From: JBEIVB01 sp040374085
Lineage (GTDB): Bacteria > Bacteroidota > Bacteroidia > UBA4408
Length of the DNA: 27,532 nt
Direction: 5' to 3'
Assembly (NCBI GenBank): GCA_040374085.1
Contig: JBEIVB010000025.1
Location: 1 to 27,532, forward strand
A program made the translations under genes and the position numbers. The notes beneath the pieces are model-generated. The model was given only the letters and a program-made list of their open reading frames with translations, searched no databases and had not been told where the DNA came from. Shown here piece after piece: positions 1-7,781 of the stretch. Numbering within the stretch: position 1 is the stretch's first letter; the number at the start of each line of letters is the position of its first letter.

Positions 1-836
1 GGCAAACCGCTGATATACCTGAGACACAGGCAGCCGAGTCGGCCGAAACCTGGTTTGGCCACCGCTTCTCCGAACAGGTGTTGCTCATAGACGACCACTT
101 CAGCAAATACCGCATCAGCGATGCGTTAAAGGCTGTGTACAAACTCATTTGGGACGACTTCTGTGCCTGGTATCTGGAGTTGGTGAAGCCCGAGTTTGGC
201 CAACCCATATCCCAAACCACTTACAACCGTTGCTTAAACCACTTTGAGGGCGTATTAAAACTGGTGCATCCCTTCATGCCTTTTATAAGTGAAGAGTTGT
301 GGCACTCCATTCGCCCGCGTTCAGAGGGCAATTGCATCATGGTCTCTACCTGGCCGTTGGCTGGCGCGGCATCTTCGGATGTGTTGGCGGCCTTTGCCCT
401 GAACGCGGCCATTGTTTCGGAAGTGCGCAACTTCCGCAGCCAAAAGGGCCTTTCTCCGAAACAAGCCTTGTCCTTGTTTTCTTCTTCTCCCAACGATGTG
501 CGCCTTCAGCCGGCCGTTATTGCCAAGCTGTGCAACATCTCCGAATTGTCAGCCATTCCTCAGCCGGCACCTGCGGGCGGCTCGTTTTTGGCGGGAGGCT
601 TGGAGTTCCGCATCCCGCTATCGGAAGGGGTAAACGTGGAAGAAGAGATGAAAAAATTGCAACATGAACTGGAGTACACCCGCGGCTTTTTAGACAGTGT
701 GGAGCGCAAGCTCAGCAACGAACGCTTTGTGCAAAACGCAAAACCCGAAGTGGTGGCCGCAGAGGAAAAGAAGAAGTCCGATGCCCAAACCAAGATCCGC
801 CAGCTTGAAGAGCAACTGACTGCCCTAACGGCATAA
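1..836 (+). CDS. valS: Valine--tRNA ligase, C-terminal part (5' truncated by window edge)
   Basis: This is the last 277 codons of a class I aminoacyl-tRNA synthetase that charges tRNA-Val in the cytoplasm. The frame is open from base 3 with no stop, so the gene enters from the left; the catalytic domain and KMSKS loop lie outside. What is visible is the helical anticodon-binding domain, with the family-typical stretches ALKAVYKLIWDDFCAWYLEL and HPFMPFISEELWHSI. After it comes a C-terminal coiled coil (about the last 65 residues, VNVEEEMKKLQHELEYTR onward, rich in Lys/Glu), the tRNA-contacting arm characteristic of ValRS. An internal GTG at 78 could mimic a start but is clearly inside the protein. 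The end is TAA at 834-836, 10 nt before rlmH, so the two are probably cotranscribed. The identification is secure from the domain order and the ValRS-specific tail. Confidence 0.95.
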   Translation, partial: QTADIPETQAAESAETWFGHRFSEQVLLIDDHFSKYRISDALKAVYKLIWDDFCAWYLELVKPEFGQPISQTTYNRCLNHFEGVLKLVHPFMPFISEELWHSIRPRSEGNCIMVSTWPLAGAASSDVLAAFALNAAIVSEVRNFRSQKGLSPKQALSLFSSSPNDVRLQPAVIAKLCNISELSAIPQPAPAGGSFLAGGLEFRIPLSEGVNVEEEMKKLQHELEYTRGFLDSVERKLSNERFVQNAKPEVVAAEEKKKSDAQTKIRQLEEQLTALTA

Positions 837-846
837 GCATTATTCT

Positions 847-1314
847 ATGAAAATAATGCTCTTTCAAATTGGAAAGACCGATGCAGGCTGGCTTCAGAGC
901 GGAATTGCCGAATACGAAAAGAGGCTAACCCACTACCTTTCTTTCCAGGTGCAAACCCTGCCCGACGAGCGCAAAGCACCCACTCATGAGGTGCAAAAGC
1001 AGCGGGAGGGCGAGCGCATATTGGAGCATATTTTGCCATCCGATCATCTGGTATTGTTGGATGAAAAAGGCGACAGCCTCACCTCTGAGGGCTTAGCCAA
1101 CTGGTTGGGGAAAATGCAGGTTTCTTCGCCGCGCAGGCTGGTTTTTGTGATCGGTGGGCCCTTTGGTTTTTCGGACGCGGTGTATGAGCGCGCCAATAAA
1201 AAACTTGCCTTATCTCAGCTTACCTTCTCGCACCAAATGGTGCGCCTGTTCTTTACCGAGCAACTCTATCGAGCCTGTACCATCTTGCGAGGAGAGTCGT
1301 ATCACCACGCTTAG
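847..1314 (+). CDS. rlmH: 23S rRNA (pseudouridine1915-N3)-methyltransferase RlmH
   Basis: A 155-residue SPOUT-class methyltransferase that uses S-adenosylmethionine to methylate N3 of pseudouridine 1915 in helix 69 of 23S rRNA on assembled ribosomes. The length is the family's usual one. Diagnostic features are the N-terminal MKIMLFQIGKTDAGWLQSGI, the glycine-rich cofactor loop IGGPFGFS (G103, G104, G107), and the invariant C-terminal end RACTILRGESYHHA, which contributes to the knotted active site. ATG at 847 gives the expected N terminus. It lies 10 nt after valS in the same direction. The stop TAG (1312-1314) overlaps the TAA of the convergent glycosyltransferase, so there is no room for a separate terminator between them. 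Confidence 0.96.
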   Translation: MKIMLFQIGKTDAGWLQSGIAEYEKRLTHYLSFQVQTLPDERKAPTHEVQKQREGERILEHILPSDHLVLLDEKGDSLTSEGLANWLGKMQVSSPRRLVFVIGGPFGFSDAVYERANKKLALSQLTFSHQMVRLFFTEQLYRACTILRGESYHHA

Positions 1315-2543
1315 GGCTTACCCAGCAAGCGCTCATACACAGCGGCGTAGGCCGCTACGCCCCATTCCAAACTCATGCGGCCGAGCACCTCTGCAGCGCG
1401 TTCGCGTATGGGAGTTTGCCACATCGGTTCCCATTCATCGAGGGCCTTTTCATAATCCGAATGGGTAAAATTCCGAACAATTACACCCGAATGGGAGTGT
1501 TTCAGAATCTCATCTACATCGCCAACGCCGCCATTGGTGAGCACCGAAATGCCCATGCCGAGAAGTTCGGCGAGCTTGGTTGGCGAGGAGGCACGTTTGG
1601 AAAATGCAGGACGAATGAAAAAAATGGAGGCAGTAAACAGGCTGATCAGCGTAGGCATCTCGGCCCGGAGTCCACGCACCACCCGAAGATCGCCCTCTGC
1701 AATGCCTTTGGCAGCGGCCAGGCGCAGCACGTATTGAGGCTCTTCTGCGGTAAGAAACAGGAACACGGCCCGGGGGCGGCGCTGCTTGAGCACCAGGAAA
1801 AAATCCAGCATCTCGTCTGTCATATACCAGGTGCCCACAGCACCCAAATAGCCCAGAACAGGAGCATCGACCGGCAGTTGAAGGCGGATGCGGGCTGCCT
1901 CGCGCGCCTCCGAATCAACCCGAGAAGGCTGAAAATGCTCAAGATCGGCGCAGCAGGGGATAACGGTAATGCGGGGGGTTGGCGTTAGGTTGGGCCAAGA
2001 TAAAATCGTGGCCTTTCCGGCCTCGGTGAGGGAGATCACCTCCTTGGCCTCACACAAAAAACGCCGCTCAAGACGTTTAAAATAGCGGTACATGGCGGCG
2101 TGCAGAGGATTGGAAAGCCTCCAGATGCCACCATCCAAACGCTCGTCGGCCCAAAACCCGCGCATGTCAAACAAGAAGGGTATACCCAATCTACGCTTCA
2201 ACCTCAAACCAACACGGGCAGGCAAATAGCTTCTGCAATGCAGCATCAAAATGCCGTGAGCCTTAACCAAACGTTGCGCCTCTTTCACCATTTGCCCGGC
2301 ACGCAACACCTTATCGCGCAACGAAAACCCATAAGGTTGAGGGTGCCATTGGATTCCGGCTGCATCACAACGAGCGCCTACCACCTTCGCCTGGAGGGCA
2401 TAGGCTTCGGGCTTTTCATAACTCAAAATATGAAATCGATAACCCAAATGCGATAATCCCTCCAAATAGGGCAAAACCTGAGACTGACCCAGTGGATCGG
2501 TCATCCCATCGAGGGAAACGAAGAGCACCTTTTTGGCCGTCAT
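1311..2543 (-). CDS. GT-B fold glycosyltransferase (GT4-like)
   Basis: A 410-residue glycosyltransferase with the two-Rossmann GT-B layout, likely adding a sugar to a lipid-linked or surface glycan at the inner face of the cytoplasmic membrane. The N-terminal acceptor half starts MTAKKVLFVSLDGMTDPLGQ, with the Gly-rich loop usual for GT4 proteins. The C-terminal half carries the nucleotide-sugar-binding signature SPTKLAELLGMG (residues 320-331) followed by TNGGVGD, where Glu326 corresponds to the conserved Glu of the GT4 E-x7-E region. The donor and acceptor cannot be told from sequence. It converges on rlmH with a 4-nt stop overlap and diverges from the membrane protein at 2590. It is GC-rich (41 of 60 bases in the line from 1861), unlike the polysaccharide genes to its right, so it may not belong to that locus. 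Confidence 0.85.
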   Translation of the reverse strand: MTAKKVLFVSLDGMTDPLGQSQVLPYLEGLSHLGYRFHILSYEKPEAYALQAKVVGARCDAAGIQWHPQPYGFSLRDKVLRAGQMVKEAQRLVKAHGILMLHCRSYLPARVGLRLKRRLGIPFLFDMRGFWADERLDGGIWRLSNPLHAAMYRYFKRLERRFLCEAKEVISLTEAGKATILSWPNLTPTPRITVIPCCADLEHFQPSRVDSEAREAARIRLQLPVDAPVLGYLGAVGTWYMTDEMLDFFLVLKQRRPRAVFLFLTAEEPQYVLRLAAAKGIAEGDLRVVRGLRAEMPTLISLFTASIFFIRPAFSKRASSPTKLAELLGMGISVLTNGGVGDVDEILKHSHSGVIVRNFTHSDYEKALDEWEPMWQTPIRERAAEVLGRMSLEWGVAAYAAVYERLLGKP

Positions 2544-2546
2544 GGT

Positions 2547-2571
2547 GGGTAAAAATACCTATTTTTAGCCC
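2547..2571. promoter_or_regulatory. Inverted repeat in the divergent intergenic region
   Basis: The 46-nt gap between the divergent starts (2543 minus, 2590 plus) contains the arms TAAAAATA (2550-2557) and TATTTTTA (2560-2567), separated by CC. They are flanked outside by GGG (2547-2549) and CCC (2569-2571), so a near-perfect dyad of 11 arm bases spans most of the gap. It begins 3 nt upstream of the minus-strand ATG. It could be a symmetric operator or overlapping -7 elements for the two genes. No full TTG/TAnnTTTG promoter is recognisable on either strand, so its role is inferred from position only. Confidence 0.4.
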
Positions 2572-2589
2572 TCTCGAAGCCATTTACTG

Positions 2590-3951
2590 ATGACCGACGT
2601 TTGGGATTACCTCCTGGCACCCGTGTACATGTTTGTCCTGTACCAGATGGCCCTGTTTTACCAACGAAAAAAAGTTGGGGAACATCCGGAATACAACTAC
2701 TATGCATTGGGTATGTTGGCAAAAATGTTGGGAGGAATAATCCTGTGCCTCATCTACACCCAATATTACGTCGGAGGAGATACAAATGCCTACCACAACA
2801 GCTCGCTCGCCTTAAAGCGCCTGTTTTTTGAACATCCATCCGCCTATTTCCGGATCCTCTTTGGTTACCACAAGCCAGAAGATTATTACTATTTTAACGC
2901 TAAAACCGGATTCCCATTTTATTGGGCGGACAAACAGTCGTATTCAGTTGTTCGATACAGCTCCATTTTTCATTTTTTTTCTTTTGAGCGGTATTTTGTG
3001 GCAACCGTACTTCTGGCAGCCTTCTCTTACATGGGAATTTGGAAACTTTATAGGCTGTTTTGCTACTATTTCCCTTTGCTCTATAAGAGGTTTGCTGTTG
3101 CTATTCTTTTCATGCCGTCGGTATTGTTTTGGGGATCGGGCATCTTAAAAGACACCTACACATTAACTGCTGCTTGTTGGTTTTTGCACTTTTTCCATAA
3201 AGCCCTCATTTTAAGAAAACGGGTATGGATCAGCCTTCTGTGGGGAGCATTTGCCGCATCCATCATGCTGAGAATTAAGCCTTATGTGGCTTTAGCGCTG
3301 GTGCCAGGGAGCGTCTATTGGGCATCTTTTTCTTCGGTACGAAAAATCCAAAACGCCTTTTTTCGGTTTGTTCTTGGTCCTTTTGCTCTGGTTCTTTTGG
3401 GAACCATTTTCGTAGGTATTTTCCAGGGTATAAAAGGGCAACTCGGTGCTTATTCTTCCTTACAAGGAATTCTTGATAAAGCGGTGGTAACGCAGCGCGA
3501 CCTTAAACAAGAATATTATGGGGGAAACAGCTTTGATATTGGTGAATTCGAAGCCACCCTTCCCGGTGTTTTATCCAAGCTACCCATAGCAACCTTCACC
3601 GGACTGTTTCGCCCCATGCTGGTTGAAGTAAAGAACCCTATGATGTTGTTGGCGGCATTGGAGAATACCCTCCTCCTTTTCTTCACGCTTCGGTTTTTGA
3701 TTAAGGTAGGATTGATTGGGGCTTACCGAATCGTGGTTGGAGAGCCCTTGGTGTTTTTCTGCATGATGTACTCCTTTTTGTTCTCCTTCTCCGTAGGACT
3801 AAGTACCGCAAACTTCGGTGCCCTGGTGCGGTATAAAATACCGGCAGTACCTTTCTTTTTGGCAGGAATGTTTGTGGCTGAACACTTAGCCAGGAACCTA
3901 ACCAGAACCGCCTCTAAACCTCAGGCATCTGCTCTATCCAAGCCTGGCTGA
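2590..3951 (+). CDS. Multi-pass membrane protein of a polysaccharide locus (possible polymerase-like)
   Basis: A 453-residue integral membrane protein with roughly nine to eleven hydrophobic segments, for example near residues 10-22, 42-58, 137-152, 163-182, 210-235 and 270-290, plus several C-terminal ones. No signal peptide or catalytic domain that I can name is visible. A distinctive motif is PSVLFWGSGILKDTYT (residues 176-191) within a hydrophobic context; polar and charged residues there (Ser183, Lys187, Asp188) are good functional candidates. A second polar loop (about residues 290-335) follows and is rich in Gln, Gly and Glu. Being first in a block with two glycosyltransferases, a chain-length regulator and an ABC exporter, it could be the Wzy-like polymerase or a membrane glycosyltransferase; this is inference from context and topology. 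It is AT-rich (23 GC of 60 in the line from 2881). Confidence 0.6.
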   Translation: MTDVWDYLLAPVYMFVLYQMALFYQRKKVGEHPEYNYYALGMLAKMLGGIILCLIYTQYYVGGDTNAYHNSSLALKRLFFEHPSAYFRILFGYHKPEDYYYFNAKTGFPFYWADKQSYSVVRYSSIFHFFSFERYFVATVLLAAFSYMGIWKLYRLFCYYFPLLYKRFAVAILFMPSVLFWGSGILKDTYTLTAACWFLHFFHKALILRKRVWISLLWGAFAASIMLRIKPYVALALVPGSVYWASFSSVRKIQNAFFRFVLGPFALVLLGTIFVGIFQGIKGQLGAYSSLQGILDKAVVTQRDLKQEYYGGNSFDIGEFEATLPGVLSKLPIATFTGLFRPMLVEVKNPMMLLAALENTLLLFFTLRFLIKVGLIGAYRIVVGEPLVFFCMMYSFLFSFSVGLSTANFGALVRYKIPAVPFFLAGMFVAEHLARNLTRTASKPQASALSKPG

Positions 3952-4010
3952 ACATAGCGCGAAACCACCAAAATTGTGCATCTTTGCGAGAATTGTGAAA
4001 AAAAACTCGA

Positions 4011-4661
4011 ATGAAATTTCATCGTGAAGGATATGCATCCCTTACCGTGGTTGTGCTTCTTGGCGCCCTCCTGCACCTTTTGGGTAAATGGCTGGAAATT
4101 GAATGGCTGGGTTGGCTCTTAGATGCCGCTGCTCTTTTTCTCCTTGTAGTGGTGCTTCAATTCTTCCGGTCGCCCAATCGCGAACTTAGGGTTGATGCAA
4201 ATTCCGTGATTTCACCGGCGGACGGGAAAGTTGTGGTCATCGAGCGCGTTTACGAGCCCGAAGTTCTAAAAGCCGAAGCCATCCAAGTCAGCATTTTCAT
4301 GTCGCCAATTAACGTCCACATCAACCGGTTTCCTATATCCGGTCGAATTTCGTTCTGCACCTACCATCCCGGCAAGTTCTTGGTTGCCTGGCATCCAAAA
4401 TCTTCTACCGAAAATGAGCGGACCACGGTTGCAGCGGTTCATGAAAATGGAAAACAAATCGTGTTTCGACAAATAGCAGGTGCTCTGGCAAGACGCATTT
4501 GCCTGTATTGTAAAGTTGGAGACAATGCACAACAAGGAAAGGAGTTTGGGTTCATTAAATTCGGATCTCGCGTAGATCTGTTTCTTCCTATCGAAACCGA
4601 AATAACGGTTCAAATCAACGAAAAGGTAATTGGAGGGATTTCACAAATCGGAAAATTTTAA
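4011..4661 (+). CDS. psd: Phosphatidylserine decarboxylase, short form
   Basis: A 216-residue pyruvoyl-dependent decarboxylase that converts phosphatidylserine to phosphatidylethanolamine at the cytoplasmic membrane, the last step of PE synthesis. Two N-terminal hydrophobic segments (about residues 9-24 and 30-50) anchor it. Family motifs are SPADGKVV, SIFMSPINVHINRFPISG and, near the C terminus, FGSRVDLFLP. Self-cleavage between Gly185 and Ser186 would create the pyruvoyl group and give a 31-residue alpha chain. The length fits the short archaeal/Bacteroidota subtype rather than the longer E. coli form. A CATCTTTG at 3979-3986 resembles a weak -7 element. The stop is 4 nt before the next glycosyltransferase start, so the two are probably translated together. 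Its base composition matches the polysaccharide block (24 GC of 60 in the line from 4441). Confidence 0.93.
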   Translation: MKFHREGYASLTVVVLLGALLHLLGKWLEIEWLGWLLDAAALFLLVVVLQFFRSPNRELRVDANSVISPADGKVVVIERVYEPEVLKAEAIQVSIFMSPINVHINRFPISGRISFCTYHPGKFLVAWHPKSSTENERTTVAAVHENGKQIVFRQIAGALARRICLYCKVGDNAQQGKEFGFIKFGSRVDLFLPIETEITVQINEKVIGGISQIGKF

Positions 4662-4665
4662 GTTC

Positions 4666-5379
4666 ATGAAACTGTCCATCATCATTCCAGCATACAATGA
4701 GGCCCGTACCATTCATTTAATTTTGAATAAAGTTAAGGCGGTCCAATTGCCGAATGGTATTCAAAAGGAAATTATTGTAGTAAACGATTGCTCCTCCGAC
4801 GATACGGCGGGTGCCATCCAACGTTATTGTGCTGAAAATCCGGATGCCCCTATTCGCTATGAAGCCCACCCTGTTAACAAAGGGAAAGGAGCTGCATTGC
4901 ACACCGGTATAAAATTAGCATCGGGCGACTTTATTGTCATTCAGGATGCGGATTTAGAATACGATCCTCAGGAATACCACATTTTATTGAAACCCATCTT
5001 GGACGGATTTGCAGACATTGTTTTCGGATCGCGCTTTATGGGTGGCAAGCCGCATCGTATACTTTTCTTCTGGCACACCATTGGAAACAAATTCCTGACC
5101 TTCTTGAGCAACATGTTCACCAATCTGAACCTAACCGATATGGAAACGTGTTATAAATTGGGTAAGCGGGAGATATTCCAATCGCTGAACCTCAAAGAAA
5201 ATCGCTTTGGATTTGAGCCGGAGTTCACCGCGCGGGTTGCCAAAATTCCAGGAATTCGAATTTATGAAGTTGGCATTTCTTATTATGGACGGACTTACGA
5301 GGAGGGGAAAAAAATAAATTGGAAGGATGGTTTTCGGGCCATTTACTGCATCCTCAAATACAACTTATTCAACCGATAA
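4666..5379 (+). CDS. Family 2 glycosyltransferase, dolichyl-phosphate-mannose-synthase-like
   Basis: A 237-residue GT-A fold glycosyltransferase likely to transfer a sugar from a nucleotide donor to a polyprenyl phosphate or glycan at the inner membrane face. The ATG at 4666 gives the canonical N terminus MKLSIIIPAYNEARTI; an upstream in-frame start at 4630 would lie inside psd and adds nothing conserved. The metal-binding DxD appears as QDADLEYDP (Asp94-Ala-Asp96), followed by the family-typical DIVFGSRFMGG and TDMETCYKLGKR segments. The last strongly recognisable motif is the ENRFGFEPEFTARVAK stretch. There is no C-terminal membrane domain, so it is the soluble DPM1-like type. It follows psd by 4 nt and precedes the chain-length regulator by 6 nt, consistent with one operon. 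Confidence 0.88.
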   Translation: MKLSIIIPAYNEARTIHLILNKVKAVQLPNGIQKEIIVVNDCSSDDTAGAIQRYCAENPDAPIRYEAHPVNKGKGAALHTGIKLASGDFIVIQDADLEYDPQEYHILLKPILDGFADIVFGSRFMGGKPHRILFFWHTIGNKFLTFLSNMFTNLNLTDMETCYKLGKREIFQSLNLKENRFGFEPEFTARVAKIPGIRIYEVGISYYGRTYEEGKKINWKDGFRAIYCILKYNLFNR

Positions 5380-5385
5380 ACCCAC

Positions 5386-7773
5386 TTGCCTGTGGCACTG
5401 AAAAAGTCAAACACCATTATAGATGCTAATGATGTAAAAGCCACATGGGTGGTTTTTAAGAAAAATTGGTTCGTTCTCTTTATCTCGTTGGTCCTTTCCT
5501 ATTTAATGGCCTACTATTATACGTACCGACTCACCGACATTTATGCAGCCAGCAGCCAGATTCTATTAAAATCCAACGACACCTACGATTACGCCAGTAC
5601 CATCACCCAAGGCTACAGCTATTATTATGGCTATGGCATGGATCAAAAAGACAACTACAACGCGATGCGCGTATTGCGTTCTTATGATTTAGTAAAGAAA
5701 ACCGTTGAGAGGCTTGACTTAAGAATTGGATATTACATTGTTGGTCGATTGCGCACCACCGAAATTTACCAAGACATACCCTTTCTTGTACAGATAAGCA
5801 GCATCAATCCAAAGCTGGAGGATGAACCCTTTGACTTTTTCTTTAAGAACTCCAAAGAATATGAGATAAGATACAAGGTGGGAGAAAAAGAGGTTCGAAA
5901 AGTACAACCGTTCGACACCCCTTTGGTTGATCCGGACTTCTCCTTAACGGTGTCCAAAAATCCGGCTTTGGTGCTGAACATGGCTCAGAGCTTATCGGAT
6001 AATCATTACCAATTCATTGTTCACAACATGAACCAGGTTGTGATGCATTTTCAGGGAGCCATCAACTGCGAGGTGCCAGAGAACACAGGCATCATTCAAA
6101 TAACCGTAGAGGATATTATACCCGACCGAGCCGTCCAGTTTTTGGATACGCTGGGAAGAGTTTACATAGAAAATACGCTCACATCTAAACTCAACATTAA
6201 CGAGCGCACCTTACTGTACATCAACCGCCAGTTGGATGAACTTACGGAGATCATCTCGCAGATTGAGCAACAGATGCAGGATTACAAAGACAATTCGCGC
6301 ATACTGGATCTCAGTAGGGAACAGGATATTTATTTCAATCAATTGGTAGATGTCGAAAAGCAGATGAGCACCATTCGCAACGATATCACCTACTTAAAAC
6401 AAACAGAACGTTTTATAATTGAATCGAAGGCAAGCAATGTTGACATGCTGCCGCCCACCTTACTCCTATCCAAAAATGACATTTTCCTGAACCGAAGTTT
6501 GGAAGAACTTTTCTCTGCTCAGGTAAAACGAAATTCTGAGGAGTTCCGAAACCAATCGAAATCTCCTGACAACGAAATGATGGAGAAGCAGATTCGTTTC
6601 ATGCAGAGCAGAATTCTGAGTTACATGATCGATACCAGACGGTCATTGGAACAACAGATGAAAAACCTGCAGGAGGAGGTAGACAAGATGGAAGGTAAGA
6701 TTGGCGAGATACCGAACAAGCAACGCGAGCTCATGAACATCCAGCGTCAACTGGAGGTAAACCAAAAAATGTATGAGTACCTCTTAGAACGAAAGGCAAA
6801 CACCACCATTGCTCGAGCGGGAATTGTTTCGGATTCAAAAATCATTGAAATGGCTCGTTCCAAAGGCATCGTCAAACCAAATAAGCCGAGGATTACCCTC
6901 ACCTTTATGGGCTCAGGATTGGCATTAGGCCTTCTCATCATATTCGTTATAACCATGTTCTTCGAGAAAGTTGAAACCCTCGCAGAACTGCGCTCTAAAA
7001 CTACCCTTCCCGTCTTCGGAGAAATTGTTCAATACCAGGGTAGAAACGATGATGAGGATGCTTCATTGCTTGGACTCGACCCCAAATCGCCTGTAATGGA
7101 GTCCTTTAGGTTGCTCAGGACGAACCTTCAATACCATCTCCAGGATGATGGTCCAAAAACGTTTCTGTTTACTTCACGGAATCCAACAGAAGGAAAAACT
7201 TTTTGCTCTATACAGTTTGCCATATTACTGGCCAGGAGCAGCAAAAAAGTTTTGTTGTTGGAATTTGACATGCACAAGCCTAAGATTGGCATGGCGTTGA
7301 GAATCTCTTCTGAAATTGGCCTTTCCTCTATTCTCATTGGGCGAAACACTCCTGAAGAATGTCTGCAGAAATCATCCGTTCAGGGATTGGATGTTCTTTT
7401 ATGCGGGCTTGTTCCGGCAAACGCCTCAGAATTGATTCAAAACGCCCGTATGGAATCCATAATGAAGTTCGGGAAAGAGAATTACGATTATGTCATCATG
7501 GATACACCACCCTCCGGTTTGATATCGGATGCCATGGAGTTATATAAATATGCTGATTTGGGCATTTTTGTGGTGAACACCAAATTCCCGTATCGCGAGG
7601 CATTGACATTGGCAGAGGAAATGAATTCGCTTTCAAAAACAAAGAAACTAGGGCTGTTGCTCAATGGAGTTAAGCAGAGCAAAGTGCGTTATTACCTCTC
7701 GAAATACGGTTATGGATATGGCTACGGTTATGGCTACGGTTATGGCTATGGTTATGGTTACGGTAAAAAATAG
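5386..7773 (+). CDS. Polysaccharide copolymerase with BY-kinase domain (Wzc-like)
   Basis: A 795-residue inner-membrane protein that sets chain length and couples export of capsule or exopolysaccharide, with a cytoplasmic tyrosine autokinase domain. A first membrane segment (about residues 28-48) is followed by a large periplasmic Wzz-type region with coiled coils (about 270-305 and 405-470) and a second membrane segment (about 503-528). The kinase domain has Walker A NPTEGKT (599-605), Walker A' EFDMHKP (626-632) and Walker B VIMDTPP (703-709). Residues 774-793 are ten consecutive Tyr-Gly pairs followed by Lys-Lys, the presumed autophosphorylation cluster. The start is TTG at 5386; a GTG two codons later is an alternative. 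The outer-membrane Wza-type partner is not in the window. It is followed 8 nt later by the ABC exporter. Confidence 0.93.
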   Translation: MPVALKKSNTIIDANDVKATWVVFKKNWFVLFISLVLSYLMAYYYTYRLTDIYAASSQILLKSNDTYDYASTITQGYSYYYGYGMDQKDNYNAMRVLRSYDLVKKTVERLDLRIGYYIVGRLRTTEIYQDIPFLVQISSINPKLEDEPFDFFFKNSKEYEIRYKVGEKEVRKVQPFDTPLVDPDFSLTVSKNPALVLNMAQSLSDNHYQFIVHNMNQVVMHFQGAINCEVPENTGIIQITVEDIIPDRAVQFLDTLGRVYIENTLTSKLNINERTLLYINRQLDELTEIISQIEQQMQDYKDNSRILDLSREQDIYFNQLVDVEKQMSTIRNDITYLKQTERFIIESKASNVDMLPPTLLLSKNDIFLNRSLEELFSAQVKRNSEEFRNQSKSPDNEMMEKQIRFMQSRILSYMIDTRRSLEQQMKNLQEEVDKMEGKIGEIPNKQRELMNIQRQLEVNQKMYEYLLERKANTTIARAGIVSDSKIIEMARSKGIVKPNKPRITLTFMGSGLALGLLIIFVITMFFEKVETLAELRSKTTLPVFGEIVQYQGRNDDEDASLLGLDPKSPVMESFRLLRTNLQYHLQDDGPKTFLFTSRNPTEGKTFCSIQFAILLARSSKKVLLLEFDMHKPKIGMALRISSEIGLSSILIGRNTPEECLQKSSVQGLDVLLCGLVPANASELIQNARMESIMKFGKENYDYVIMDTPPSGLISDAMELYKYADLGIFVVNTKFPYREALTLAEEMNSLSKTKKLGLLLNGVKQSKVRYYLSKYGYGYGYGYGYGYGYGYGYGKK
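7705..7764 (+). repeat. Hexanucleotide TAY-GGN repeat encoding the Tyr-Gly tail
   Basis: Ten tandem 6-nt units of the form TAC/TAT plus GGT/GGC/GGA encode (Tyr-Gly)10 at the C terminus of the Wzc-like kinase. The codons vary between units, so the repeat is imperfect in DNA but perfect in protein. That suggests selection on the peptide, while partial identity between units still permits slippage in steps of 6 nt, which would keep the frame. Confidence 0.9.
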
Positions 7774-7781
7774 AAAGCGAG

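Noticed and set aside
1416..1988. A 190-codon open frame on the + strand inside the GT4 gene
   Set aside because: It lies entirely antisense to the glycosyltransferase, has no recognisable motif, and GC-rich third positions of the real gene explain it.
7705..7764. CRISPR-like or tandem-repeat array
   Set aside because: Units are 6 nt and codon-phased, encode Tyr-Gly, and have no spacers; it is a coding repeat.
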